This document shows positions 16,607 through 25,655 of a stretch of 64,000 nucleotides of DNA, in pieces. A model generated the notes under the pieces. It saw only the letters and a program-made list of their open reading frames with translations. It made no database searches and had not been told where the DNA came from. The position numbers and the translations under genes were made by a program. The stretch lies in NCBI RefSeq assembly GCF_007679965.1, contig NZ_VEHL01000009.1, forward strand, positions 1-64,000, written 5' to 3'. Each line of letters starts with the position of its first letter. Positions within the stretch are counted from its first letter, which is position 1. Source of the DNA: Bordetella genomosp. 13. Its GTDB lineage: Bacteria; Pseudomonadota; Gammaproteobacteria; Burkholderiales; Burkholderiaceae_B.

Positions 16607-17086
16607 TTGATCGATAGCGCCCAGTCCTCGTCCTGGCAGCTGCGCCTGCCGGTAGCGTCCGCATCTCCCACGGCGATGCTGCGCGCCGCCGGCGCGGCGG
16701 GCGCGGCCGGCTGCGCCGCCTGGTCGGCGCACCTGCTGGGCGCGTCTGGCGGCTGGGCCGCCGCCGCGGCCGCGGGTGCACTGCTGGCGGCCGGGAAACT
16801 GGCGCGCCGCCGCCCGGGCGTGCGGGTAGGGGGGCTGCGTGCCTCGCCCGACCCCGCCGCCTGGAGCCTGCTGCTGGATGCAGGCTGGCAGGGTGCCCGC
16901 CTGGTCGAATGCCGCAGGGGCGCTTTCTGGCTGTCGTTGTCGCTTCGCCCGGACGACGCCCGCGCGTGGCCGGGCCACCTTGCCGTCACGGTCTGGCAGC
17001 CGGCCCTGCTGCCCTCGGCCTGGCGCCGTCTTTGCATCGTCGCCGGCCGGGCCACGGCCGCGCGGGCGCGCGTGGGATCCGCATGA
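16607..17086 (+). CDS. Small membrane protein, YgfX-like (159 aa), upstream of rpoE
   Basis: Not firmly identified. It has an N-terminal WQLRLPVASASP segment, two adjacent Ala/Gly-rich hydrophobic stretches (about residues 24-65), then a soluble C-terminal part with WSLLLDAG, FWLSLSLRPD and LLPSAWRRLCIVAGRA. This two-helix plus beta-domain plan resembles YgfX (DUF1434), an inner-membrane protein linked to cell-envelope or division control. The start is a TTG immediately after the fabF stop, and the stop overlaps the rpoE ATG, so it is probably translated by coupling on both sides. Confidence 0.65.
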   Translation: MIDSAQSSSWQLRLPVASASPTAMLRAAGAAGAAGCAAWSAHLLGASGGWAAAAAAGALLAAGKLARRRPGVRVGGLRASPDPAAWSLLLDAGWQGARLVECRRGAFWLSLSLRPDDARAWPGHLAVTVWQPALLPSAWRRLCIVAGRATAARARVGSA

Positions 17087-17682
17087 GCGAACGCGACGTC
17101 GACGCCGAGCTTGTTGCACGCGTACAACGCGGCGACAAGAAAGCCTTCGATCTGCTGGTACTGAAGTATCAACGCAAGATCCTGCGTCTTCTTGCCCGCA
17201 TGATCCGCGATCCCGCAGAGATCGAGGACGTGGCGCAAGAGGCCTTCATCAAGGCCTATCGCGCCTTGCCGCAGTTCCGCGGCGAGAGCGCCTTCTATAC
17301 CTGGCTCTACCGCATCGCCATCAACACGGCCCGCAACTGGCTGGCCTCGTCCGGCCGGCGTCCCAGCGCGCCCAATGCGATTGAAACCGAAGATGGTGAA
17401 ACTTTTAATGAAACCGATAACCTAACCGACATAAGCACGCCGGAGTCCGTCCTGGCCAGCCGCGAGATCGCCGAAACGGTCAACGCGGCCATCCAGGAGC
17501 TGCCCGAAGAGTTGCGGACAGCCATCGTCCTGCGTGAAATCGAAGGTATGAGTTACGAAGACATCGCCCAAAGCATGGCCTGCCCGATCGGTACGGTGCG
17601 CTCCCGCATTTTTCGTGCGCGCGAAGCCATCTCCAATCGGTTACGACCCTTGCTGGACACCGATGCCGAGCGTCGTTGGTAA
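17083..17682 (+). CDS. rpoE: RNA polymerase sigma factor RpoE (199 aa)
   Basis: ECF sigma factor for the envelope-stress response. Sigma2 is recognisable by FDLLVLKYQRKILRLLARMI, DVAQEAFIKAYRALPQFRGESAFYTWLYRIAINTARNW, and sigma4 by LPEELRTAIVLREIEGMSYEDIAQSMACPIGTVRSRIFRAR. The anti-sigma factor gene follows. The ATG overlaps the preceding gene's stop. Confidence 0.97.
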   Translation: MSERDVDAELVARVQRGDKKAFDLLVLKYQRKILRLLARMIRDPAEIEDVAQEAFIKAYRALPQFRGESAFYTWLYRIAINTARNWLASSGRRPSAPNAIETEDGETFNETDNLTDISTPESVLASREIAETVNAAIQELPEELRTAIVLREIEGMSYEDIAQSMACPIGTVRSRIFRAREAISNRLRPLLDTDAERRW

Positions 17683-17694
17683 GGAGTGGCAGTC

Positions 17695-18213
17695 ATGCAG
17701 ACCGCAGCCCAGTTCGTCGAGTCCCCCGAATCCCTCCAGGATGATGCCCTGGATGCCGCCATTTCCGCCTGGCTGGATGGCGAGGAGGGCGACGATTTTC
17801 CGTCCCACCTGGCCACCCCGCAGGGCCGGCGCACCTGGGATACCTATCACCTGATCGGCGACGCGCTGCGCAGCACCGAGCTGTCCGTGCAGCCCAGCGC
17901 CGATTTCCATGCCCGCCTGTCGCGCGCGCTCGAGGCCGAGATGCCCATCGTGGCCGCGCCGCGGCGCCGCACGCCGATCCGCCTGGGCCTGTCCGGGCTT
18001 GCGGTGGCCGCCGCCGTGGCCACCGTGGCCTGGGTATCGCAGCCGTACCTCGGCGGCGTGTCCAAGCCCGCCGACAGCGCGGTGCTGGCCGATGCCGGCG
18101 CCACGGGCAATTTCGAGGACGCGGGCCTGCGCGACTACCTCGAGGCGCACCGCCAGATGGCGGGCCCCAGCGCCGTGCGCCAGGTGTCGTTCGACCCCGG
18201 GATGGGCCGTTGA
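17695..18213 (+). CDS. rseA: Anti-sigma-E factor RseA (172 aa)
   Basis: Inner-membrane anti-sigma factor. The N-terminal cytoplasmic domain has the family ISAWLDGEEGD motif and LIGDALRS; one transmembrane helix is at about residues 98-117 (IRLGLSGLAVAAAVATVAWV) and a short periplasmic tail follows. Regulated proteolysis of RseA frees RpoE under envelope stress. The ATG at 17695 is preferred over an in-frame GTG at 17686 because AAGGAG lies ahead of it. The rseB ATG overlaps its stop. Confidence 0.93.
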   Translation: MQTAAQFVESPESLQDDALDAAISAWLDGEEGDDFPSHLATPQGRRTWDTYHLIGDALRSTELSVQPSADFHARLSRALEAEMPIVAAPRRRTPIRLGLSGLAVAAAVATVAWVSQPYLGGVSKPADSAVLADAGATGNFEDAGLRDYLEAHRQMAGPSAVRQVSFDPGMGR

Positions 18214-19301
18214 TGACGGTTTGGCAGTCAGTGTCCCGGACGGCACGCGCCCGCGCTCCCTGGCCTGCCCGGTGGCCGTCGCGCCAGGCGGCGGGGCTGG
18301 CCCTGGCCATGTTCACGGGCCTGATGGCCTTGCATATCGAGGCGCGCGCCGAACAGGCCGCTTCGCGCGACCCGGCATCTCGTGACCCCGTCCAGCTGCT
18401 GTCCGACATCCAGCAGGCCGCCCGCAAGCAGGATTACGCCGGGGTGTTCATCTACCAGCAGGGCGAGACCATGCAGTCCTCGCGCGTGGTGCACCTGATC
18501 GACGGCACCGGCGAGCGCGAACGGCTGGAGATCCTCGACGGCCAGCCGCGCGAGTACCTGCGCCACAACGACGACGTGCAGTGCCTGCTGCCCGAAAGCA
18601 AGACCGTGCTGGTCGAGCCGCGCCGCGGCGACCGTTTCCCGGGCCTGTTGCTGGGCAATCCCGCCGATCTGGCCCAGCACTACGAGATCCACGCCAGCGA
18701 CAAGCTGCATCGCGTGGCGGACCGGCAGTGCCGCATCATCACCATTTCGCCGCGCGACGAACTGCGCTACGGCTACCGCCTGTGCGCCGACGTCAACACC
18801 AACCTGCTGCTGAAGGCGCAGACACTGGACGCGTCGCGCAAGATCGTCGAGCAGGTCGCGTTCACCTCGCTGCGCCTGGGCGGCGACGTCGATCCCTCGT
18901 GGCTGAACTCGCGCTGGAACACCCGCGACTGGAAGATCATCGAGGCCTCGATGAAGCCGGTGGACCTGTCCAGGCAGGGCTGGCGCATTCCGTCTCCCGA
19001 AGGCTTCACCATCGTCATGCAGGTGGCCCGCGCCATGGGCCAGGCCAACGTCAGCCAGCTGGTGCTGTCCGACGGGCTGGCCGCCATCTCGGTGTTCATC
19101 GAGCCCTACGACAGCCAGCGCCACAGCCACTCGCCCTCGGGCCTGGCCCGGCGCGGCGCCATCAACATCTATGGCACGCGCGTGGCCGATTTCTGGCTGA
19201 CCGCGCTGGGCGAGGTGCCGGTCGCCACGCTCGAGCGCCTGGCCAGTTCCATCGAATACGTCCCCGAAGCCGCCGCCGCCGCGCCGCAGCAAAACCAGTA
19301 A
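18213..19301 (+). CDS. rseB: Sigma-E regulatory protein RseB/MucB (362 aa)
   Basis: Periplasmic protein that binds RseA and protects it from DegS cleavage until it senses lipopolysaccharide or lipoprotein intermediates. A basic, then hydrophobic, N-terminus (about residues 1-47, ending ARAEQ) looks like a signal. The mature part matches MucB_RseB: LLSDIQQAARKQDYAGVFIYQQG, HLIDGTGERERLEILDG, and the C-terminal domain with FTIVMQVARA and SQLVLSDGLAAISVFIEP. The ATG at 18213 overlaps the rseA stop. Confidence 0.94.
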   Translation: MTVWQSVSRTARARAPWPARWPSRQAAGLALAMFTGLMALHIEARAEQAASRDPASRDPVQLLSDIQQAARKQDYAGVFIYQQGETMQSSRVVHLIDGTGERERLEILDGQPREYLRHNDDVQCLLPESKTVLVEPRRGDRFPGLLLGNPADLAQHYEIHASDKLHRVADRQCRIITISPRDELRYGYRLCADVNTNLLLKAQTLDASRKIVEQVAFTSLRLGGDVDPSWLNSRWNTRDWKIIEASMKPVDLSRQGWRIPSPEGFTIVMQVARAMGQANVSQLVLSDGLAAISVFIEPYDSQRHSHSPSGLARRGAINIYGTRVADFWLTALGEVPVATLERLASSIEYVPEAAAAAPQQNQ

Positions 19302-19336
19302 AGTACAGCTTCGCACGAAGTTTCCCGGAGTCATCC

Positions 19337-20851
19337 ATGGCTTTTCACCCCGTGTCGAACGTGATGTTGCGACGCTGCCTGTCCTTCCTGGCCGCCGGCG
19401 CTGTCCTGGCCGGCGCCGCGGCGCCCGCGCATGCGCAGCCGGTGCAGACCCAGAACCAGTCCGCGCCGCCCGCCATCGTGCTGCCCGACTTCACCGGCAT
19501 CGTCGAGAAGGCCGATCCCGCGGTGGTCAATATCCGCACCACGGCCACCGTGCCGGTGCGCGGCATGGGCCCGGGCGGCGGCAACGACCCCTACGAGCTG
19601 TTCCGCTGGTTCTTCGGCCCCGACTTCCAGCCGCCGGGCCCGGGCGGCCGCCGCCAGCCGCCCACGCAGCCCCAGCAGCCGTCGCAGCCCGAAGAGCGCA
19701 CCGTGCCGCGCGGCGTGGGCTCGGGCTTCTTCATTTCCGATGACGGCTACGTGCTGACCAACACGCACGTCATCAGCGAGGCCACCGACATCTACGTCAC
19801 CCTGACCGACGGCCGCGAGTTCAAGGCCAAGGTCATCGGTTCCGACGAGCGCACCGACGTGGCGCTGATCAAGATCGACGGCAAGGACTTCACGCCGATG
19901 CCCATCGGCAACCCCAAGCAGCTGAAGAAAGGGCAATGGGTGCTGGCCATCGGCTCGCCGTTCGGCCTGGATTCCACCGTCACCTCGGGCATCGTCAGCG
20001 CCATCGGCCGCGACACCGGCGAATACCTGCCGTTCATCCAGACCGACGTGGCCGTGAACCCGGGCAACTCGGGCGGTCCGCTCATCAACCTGCAGGGCGA
20101 AGTGATCGGCATCAACTCGCAGATCATCTCGCGCAGCGGCGGCTTCATGGGCATTTCGCTGGCCATCCCCATCGACGAGGCCATGCGCGTGGTCGAGCAA
20201 CTGCGCGCCACGGGCAAGGTCACGCGCGGCCGCATCGGCGTGCAGATCGGCGAAGTGGTCAAGGACGTGGCCGATGCCATCGGCCTGCCCAAGGCCGAAG
20301 GCGCGCTGGTCAGCAGCGTCGAGCCCGGCGGTCCGGCCGAAGACTCCGGCGTGCAGCCCGGCGACGTCATCACGTCGTTCAACGGCGAGGCCATTAAGCG
20401 CTGGTCCGACCTGCCGCGCATCGTGGGCGAAACCAAGCCCGGCACCACCGCGCCCATGGAAGTGTGGCGCAAGGGCCGCACGGTCAAGCTCAACGTCAAG
20501 GTCGGCGAGATCCCGTCCGAGAAGACGGCCGCCAAGGGCGCCGCCGAGACGCCTCCGAAGGCGCCGTCGGCCGACAACGTACTGGGCGTGGGCGTGGCCG
20601 ACGTGCCGGCCGACATGCAGCGCAAGCTGCGCATCAAGGGCGGCGTGCTGGTCAAGGTGGCCAAGGCCCCCGCGGCCACTGCCGGCCTGCAGGAGAACGA
20701 CGTGATCCTGGCGGTCAACGACAGCGACGTCACCGACGCCGCCCAGTTCGGCAAGCTGGTCGCCAAGCTGGACAAGGGCAAGGCGGTGGGCCTGCTGGTG
20801 CGCCGCGGCGACCAGACGCAGTGGGTGGCCGTGCAGCTCAACGCCAAATAA
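19337..20851 (+). CDS. mucD: Periplasmic serine protease MucD/DegP-type (504 aa)
   Basis: HtrA-family protease-chaperone for misfolded envelope proteins, cotranscribed with sigma-E regulators. A signal peptide ends at AHAQ near residue 34. The protease triad is His in TNTHVISEA, Asp in DERTDVALIKI, Ser in VNPGNSGGPLIN. Two PDZ domains follow (about residues 300-390 and 410-500), separated by an Ala/Lys/Pro linker. A proline-rich segment (residues 95-120, GPGGRRQPPTQPQQPSQP) replaces the LA-loop region. GGAG precedes the ATG at 19337. Confidence 0.95.
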   Translation: MAFHPVSNVMLRRCLSFLAAGAVLAGAAAPAHAQPVQTQNQSAPPAIVLPDFTGIVEKADPAVVNIRTTATVPVRGMGPGGGNDPYELFRWFFGPDFQPPGPGGRRQPPTQPQQPSQPEERTVPRGVGSGFFISDDGYVLTNTHVISEATDIYVTLTDGREFKAKVIGSDERTDVALIKIDGKDFTPMPIGNPKQLKKGQWVLAIGSPFGLDSTVTSGIVSAIGRDTGEYLPFIQTDVAVNPGNSGGPLINLQGEVIGINSQIISRSGGFMGISLAIPIDEAMRVVEQLRATGKVTRGRIGVQIGEVVKDVADAIGLPKAEGALVSSVEPGGPAEDSGVQPGDVITSFNGEAIKRWSDLPRIVGETKPGTTAPMEVWRKGRTVKLNVKVGEIPSEKTAAKGAAETPPKAPSADNVLGVGVADVPADMQRKLRIKGGVLVKVAKAPAATAGLQENDVILAVNDSDVTDAAQFGKLVAKLDKGKAVGLLVRRGDQTQWVAVQLNAK

Positions 20852-21225
20852 GGCGTTCGCCCCGCGGCGTGCGCGTCTGGCGCGCGGCCGTGGCCGGGGC
20901 GTCCGCTGCGCACGTCCGGCACGGCAACCCAAGACCGGCTAAAATGTCTGGTTGCCGCAAGAGGGGGCGCATGGCGCCCCCTCGTTTTTGCCCGATGGCC
21001 GCCCGCCGCCTGCCCCGATCATCCGGCGCAGCCCGGCCCGGCCGCCGGGCGAACCGCCGGTATTCCCCCGATTCGGCAATGCCGGACGCCGGTCGCGGCC
21101 AGCTCCGGGCAGAACCCGGAGCGGCACAAACCGAAACGGCACACCCCCTAAGTCCCTGGGGCCCGTAAGCCCCCGGCCGATCCGGGTCGAAAGCCGGCAA
21201 GCCCTGCCCCTGACAATTTCACGCC
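20852..21225. other. 374-bp gap between mucD and lepA
   Basis: It contains the terminator at 20961-20989, and just before it the -10-like hexamer TAAAAT at 20940-20945. The part after the terminator is GC-rich leader of lepA without a clear promoter consensus or gene. Confidence 0.6.
20961..20989 (+). terminator. Rho-independent terminator after mucD
   Basis: GAGGGGGCGC (20961-20970) pairs perfectly with GCGCCCCCTC (20974-20983) over the triloop ATG, followed by GTTTTTG. It ends the rpoE-rseA-rseB-mucD transcript. Confidence 0.85.
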
Positions 21226-23019
21226 ATGCAGCATATTCGCAATTTCTCCATCATCGCCCACATCGACCACGGCAAATCCACGCTGGCGGATCGCCTGATC
21301 CACCGGTGCGGCGGGCTGGCCGACCGCGAGATGTCCGCCCAGGTGCTGGACTCGATGGACATCGAGCGCGAGCGTGGCATCACCATCAAGGCCCAGACCG
21401 CGGCGCTGCACTACACGGCGCAGGATGGCAAGGTTTACAACCTCAACCTCATCGACACTCCGGGCCACGTCGACTTCTCGTACGAAGTCAGCCGTTCGCT
21501 GTCCGCCTGCGAGGGCGCGCTGCTGGTGGTGGACGCCTCGCAGGGCGTCGAGGCCCAGACCGTGGCCAACTGCTACACCGCCATCGAGCTGGGCGTGGAA
21601 GTGCTGCCGGTGCTGAACAAGATGGACCTGCCGCAGGCCGATCCCGAGGGCGCGCGCAAGGAGGTCGAGGACGTCATCGGCATCGACGCGTCGCGCGCGG
21701 TACTGGCCAGCGCCAAGACCGGCATGGGCATCGACGAGATCCTCGAGATGATCGTCGCGCACGTGCCGCCGCCCAAGGGCGACCCGGCCGCGCCGCTGCA
21801 GGCGCTGATCATCGACTCGTGGTTCGACAACTACGTCGGCGTGGTCATGCTGGTGCGCATCGTCAACGGCGTGCTCAAGCCCAAGGACAAGCTGCTGTTC
21901 ATGGCCTCGGGCGCCACCCACCTGTGCGAGCAGACCGGCGTGTTCACGCCCAAGTCGCAGCCGCGTCCCAACCTGTCGGCGGGCGAGGTGGGCTTCATCA
22001 TCGCCGGCATCAAGGAACTGGCCGATGCCAAGGTGGGCGACACCATCACCCTGGCCAACAATCCCGCCAGCGAGCCCGTGCCGGGCTTCAAGGAAGTCAA
22101 GCCGCAGGTGTTCGCGGGCCTGTACCCGGTGGAAAGCTCCGAGTACGACCAACTGCGCGACTCGCTGGAGAAGCTCAAGCTCAACGACGCCGCGCTGATG
22201 TTCGAGCCCGAAGTCTCGCAGGCGCTGGGCTTCGGCTTCCGATGCGGCTTCCTGGGCCTCTTGCACATGGAAATCGTGCAGGAACGCCTGGAGCGCGAAT
22301 TCGACATGGACCTCATCACCACCGCGCCGTCGGTGGTGTACGAGGTCGAGCAGCGCGACGGCACGGTCATCACCGTGGAAAGCCCGTCGCGCATGCCCGA
22401 GGTCGGCAAGATCAACGACATCCGCGAGCCCATCGTCACGGTCACGCTGTTCATGCCGCAGGAATACGTGGGCGCGGTCATGACGCTGTGCAACGCCAAG
22501 CGCGGCGCGCAGATCGACATGAACTACTCCGGCCGCCAGGTGATCCTGAAGTACGAGATTCCGCTGGCCGAGATCGTGCTCGACTTCTTCGACAAGCTGA
22601 AGTCCGTGTCGCGTGGCTACGCCTCGATGGACTACGAGTTCCTCGAATACCGTTCGTCCGACGTGGTCAAGGTCGACCTGCTGATCAACAGCGACCGCGT
22701 GGATGCGCTGGCCATGATCGTGCACCGCTCCAATTCCCGCTACCGTGCGCGCGAGGTCGTCTCGAAGATGCGCGAGCTGATCCCGCGCCAGATGTACGAC
22801 GTGGCGATCCAGGCGGCCATCGGCGCCGAGGTCATCGCGCGCGAGAACGTCAAGGCGCTGCGCAAGAACGTGCTGGCCAAGTGCTACGGTGGCGACATCT
22901 CGCGCAAGAAGAAGCTGCTGGAAAAGCAGAAGGCCGGCAAGAAGCGCATGAAGCAGGTGGGCAGCGTCGAGATCCCCCAAGAGGCCTTCCTGGCCATCCT
23001 GCAAGTGGAAGACAAGTAA
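21226..23019 (+). CDS. lepA: Translation elongation factor 4, LepA (597 aa)
   Basis: Ribosome-associated translational GTPase. G1 is AHIDHGKST, G3 DTPGHVDFSYEV, G4 NKMD and G5 SAKTGMG; domains II-V and the C-terminal GGDISRKKKLLEKQKAGKKRMK are complete. Length is the family norm. The order lepA-lepB-rnc-era-recO is the standard proteobacterial operon. Confidence 0.98.
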   Translation: MQHIRNFSIIAHIDHGKSTLADRLIHRCGGLADREMSAQVLDSMDIERERGITIKAQTAALHYTAQDGKVYNLNLIDTPGHVDFSYEVSRSLSACEGALLVVDASQGVEAQTVANCYTAIELGVEVLPVLNKMDLPQADPEGARKEVEDVIGIDASRAVLASAKTGMGIDEILEMIVAHVPPPKGDPAAPLQALIIDSWFDNYVGVVMLVRIVNGVLKPKDKLLFMASGATHLCEQTGVFTPKSQPRPNLSAGEVGFIIAGIKELADAKVGDTITLANNPASEPVPGFKEVKPQVFAGLYPVESSEYDQLRDSLEKLKLNDAALMFEPEVSQALGFGFRCGFLGLLHMEIVQERLEREFDMDLITTAPSVVYEVEQRDGTVITVESPSRMPEVGKINDIREPIVTVTLFMPQEYVGAVMTLCNAKRGAQIDMNYSGRQVILKYEIPLAEIVLDFFDKLKSVSRGYASMDYEFLEYRSSDVVKVDLLINSDRVDALAMIVHRSNSRYRAREVVSKMRELIPRQMYDVAIQAAIGAEVIARENVKALRKNVLAKCYGGDISRKKKLLEKQKAGKKRMKQVGSVEIPQEAFLAILQVEDK

Positions 23020-23040
23020 CCCGAATAGGCGACATTCGTC

Positions 23041-23925
23041 ATGAGCTGGAACTTTGCCCTGATTCTTTTCATTCTGCTGGTGGTGACCGGCGTGATCTGG
23101 GTGCTGGACATGGCGGTGCTGCGCCGCCCGCGCCGCGCGCGCGCGCAACAGGCCATGCAGGCCTACGACGCGAACCCGGCCTATGATCCGCAGCAGGCCG
23201 AGCGCGAGCGCCGCGAGGCCGGCGAGCGCGCCGGCAAGGCGCCGTGGTGGGTCGAGTACGCGGTCAGCTTCTTCCCGGTGATCCTGTTCGTGTTCATGCT
23301 GCGCTCGTTCGTGGTCGAGCCGTTCCGCATTCCATCGGGGTCGATGCTGCCCACGCTGCAGTCGGGCGACCTGATCCTGGTGAACAAATTCAACTACGGC
23401 ATCCGCCTGCCCATCGTCGACAGGAAAGTCATCGAGGTCGGCAAGCCCGCGCGCGGCGACGTGATCGTGTTCCGCTACCCCGTGGATACCGACGTCGACT
23501 ACATCAAGCGCGTGGTCGGCCTGCCGGGCGACGAGATCGCCTACCTGGACAAGAAGCTGTACGTCAACGGCCAATTGGTGACGCATACCCGCGACGGCGA
23601 CTACTACGAGCCGGACCGGGTGTCTTACGTGGCCCAGTATGACGAGAAATTGGGCGACGTTACCCACAAAATCCTGCTGGAAGAAGACCGTACGCAGGAT
23701 TTTGGCCCCATCTGGAAGTTTCCCTTCATCGAGCAGTGCCAGTACCTGCGCAATGGCGTACGCTGCAAGGTGCCGGAAGGCCATTACTTCGCGATGGGCG
23801 ACAACCGTGACAATAGTGCCGACAGCCGCTATTGGGGCTTCGTGCCAGACGGTAATATCGTGGGTAGGGCGTTCTTCGTCTGGATGAACTTCGGCGACCT
23901 GAGCCGCATCGGTCGCTTCCACTGA
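23041..23925 (+). CDS. lepB: Signal peptidase I (294 aa)
   Basis: Inner-membrane peptidase that removes Sec signal peptides. There are two N-terminal hydrophobic segments (about residues 5-24 and 76-90) with a basic cytoplasmic loop. The catalytic serine is S101 in IPSGSMLPTL and the lysine is K156 in DYIKRVVGLPGD. Box E GDNRDNSADSR is present. Confidence 0.97.
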   Translation: MSWNFALILFILLVVTGVIWVLDMAVLRRPRRARAQQAMQAYDANPAYDPQQAERERREAGERAGKAPWWVEYAVSFFPVILFVFMLRSFVVEPFRIPSGSMLPTLQSGDLILVNKFNYGIRLPIVDRKVIEVGKPARGDVIVFRYPVDTDVDYIKRVVGLPGDEIAYLDKKLYVNGQLVTHTRDGDYYEPDRVSYVAQYDEKLGDVTHKILLEEDRTQDFGPIWKFPFIEQCQYLRNGVRCKVPEGHYFAMGDNRDNSADSRYWGFVPDGNIVGRAFFVWMNFGDLSRIGRFH

Positions 23926-23937
23926 TCTGCCATATCC

Positions 23938-24699
23938 ATGTCCCTGGCCACCCTGGAAACCCGCCTGGATCACCGTTTCGGCAACCAGGCACTGCTCGAG
24001 CAGGCGCTGACGCATCGCAGTCATGGCGCGCGTCATAACGAGCGGCTGGAATTCCTGGGCGACGCGGTGCTGAACTTCGTCGTGGCGGCCATGCTGTTCG
24101 AGCGCTATGCGAAGCTCGACGAAGGCGACCTGTCGCGGCTGCGCGCCAACCTGGTCAAACAGGCCTCGCTGGCCGACATCGCGCAGCGCCTGGAGCTGTC
24201 GCAGTACCTGCGCCTGGGCGAAGGCGAACTGAAGAGCGGCGGCTTCCGCCGTCCGTCCATCCTGGCGGACGCGGTCGAGGCCATCTTCGGCGCGGTGTTC
24301 CTGGATGCGGGCTTCGACGCCGCGCGCAAGGTCATCGTCCGCCAGTACCAGCCAGTCATCGCCAACGTCGATCCCGCGACGCTGGGCAAGGATGCCAAGA
24401 CGCTCCTGCAGGAGTTCCTGCAGGGCCGCAAGCTGCCGCTGCCGGTCTACACCGTGGTGGCCACCCATGGTGCGGCGCACAGCCAGCAGTTCGAAGTCGA
24501 ATGCGCCATTCCGGCCTTCGAGATCAAGGTGGTGGCGCCCGGCGCCAGCCGGCGCGCCGCCGAGCAGTCCGCGGCCAAGCTGGCGCTGGAGGCCGCCCTG
24601 GCCGTCAGCCCGCCCGCGCGCGCGGCCCGCAAGTCGGGCAAGCCGCGCAAGACCGCGCAATTGTCGCTGCCCGTGGCAGTGGCGCAAGAGGTGAAATGA
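23938..24699 (+). CDS. rnc: Ribonuclease III (253 aa)
   Basis: Double-strand-specific endoribonuclease that processes rRNA and regulatory RNAs. The signature NERLEFLGDAVLNFVVA and second-site ILADAVEAIFGAVFLDAG are in residues 1-150. The dsRNA-binding domain is at about 155-225 (DAKTLLQEFLQGRKLPLPVYTV...), followed by a basic Ala-rich tail. The stop overlaps the era ATG. Confidence 0.98.
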   Translation: MSLATLETRLDHRFGNQALLEQALTHRSHGARHNERLEFLGDAVLNFVVAAMLFERYAKLDEGDLSRLRANLVKQASLADIAQRLELSQYLRLGEGELKSGGFRRPSILADAVEAIFGAVFLDAGFDAARKVIVRQYQPVIANVDPATLGKDAKTLLQEFLQGRKLPLPVYTVVATHGAAHSQQFEVECAIPAFEIKVVAPGASRRAAEQSAAKLALEAALAVSPPARAARKSGKPRKTAQLSLPVAVAQEVK

Positions 24700-25655
24700 G
24701 CAATACCGAAGGGCAACAGCCTTCTTCTTCCGCCGGCGACGCTGCGTCGCAGGCCCCCGCGTCCTCGATCGACTCCATCGAGCGTGCCGGCTTCATCGCC
24801 GTGGTCGGCCGTCCCAACGTGGGCAAGTCCACGCTGACCAACGCGCTGATCGGCAGCAAGATCTCCATCGTGTCGCGCAAGGCGCAGACCACCCGCCACC
24901 GCATCCAGGGCGTGCTGACGCGCGAGCGCGAGCAGTTCGTGTTCGTGGATACGCCGGGTTTCCAGACCCGCCATGGCGGCGCGATGAACCGCATGATGAA
25001 TCGCGTGGTCACGCAGGCGCTGGCCGACGTGGACGTGGTGGTGCATGTGGTCGAGGCCGGCAAGTGGAGCGACGGCGACGCGCGCCTGTTGCCGCTGCTG
25101 CCGGATCCGGCGCGCACCATCCTGGTGGTCAGCAAGATCGACACGCTGAAGAAGCGCGACGATCTGTTCCCCTTCGTGGCCAAGATCATGGCCCAGCATC
25201 CCTACGGCGCCGTGGTGCCCGTCAGCGCGGTCAAGGATCAGCAGCTGGACCAGTTGCTGGACGAGATCGCGCAGCGCCTGCCCGAGGGCGACGCGATGTT
25301 CGAGGAAGACACGCTGACCGACCGCTCGATGCGCTTCATCGCCGCCGAGCTGGTGCGCGAGAAGATATTCCGCCTGGTCGGCGACGAATTGCCATACGGC
25401 TGTACGGTGGTCATCGAGCAATGGGAAGAGGCCGACACGCTGGCGCGCATCGCCGCCTGCGTGGTGGTCGAGCGCGAAAGCCACCGCCCCATCCTGTTGG
25501 GATCGGGCGGCCAGCACATGAAGCGCATCGCCACCGAGGCGCGGCAGGACATCGCCAAGCTGCTGGACAAGACCGTGCACCTGGAAATCTACATCAAGGT
25601 ACGCAAGGGCTGGTCCGACCGCGAAAGCGCGCTGCGCGACCTGGGCTATGAGTAA
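24696..25655 (+). CDS. era: GTPase Era (319 aa)
   Basis: Ras-like GTPase required for 30S assembly that binds the 3' end of 16S rRNA. G1 is GRPNVGKST, G3 DTPGFQ, and G4 SKID; the C-terminal KH domain contains ERESHRPILLGSGGQHMKRIATEAR. A ~28-residue polar extension precedes the G domain. The ATG at 24696 is coupled to the rnc stop, and the 3' end overlaps recO by 8 bp. Confidence 0.98.
   Translation: MSNTEGQQPSSSAGDAASQAPASSIDSIERAGFIAVVGRPNVGKSTLTNALIGSKISIVSRKAQTTRHRIQGVLTREREQFVFVDTPGFQTRHGGAMNRMMNRVVTQALADVDVVVHVVEAGKWSDGDARLLPLLPDPARTILVVSKIDTLKKRDDLFPFVAKIMAQHPYGAVVPVSAVKDQQLDQLLDEIAQRLPEGDAMFEEDTLTDRSMRFIAAELVREKIFRLVGDELPYGCTVVIEQWEEADTLARIAACVVVERESHRPILLGSGGQHMKRIATEARQDIAKLLDKTVHLEIYIKVRKGWSDRESALRDLGYE

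Noticed and set aside
15370..17238. 622-codon frame opposite fabF and the YgfX-like gene
   Set aside because: Low-complexity shadow with no motif or start signal.
21148..24687. 1179-codon open frame opposite lepA-lepB-rnc
   Set aside because: It spans three certain genes on the other strand; its length reflects high GC at third codon positions.
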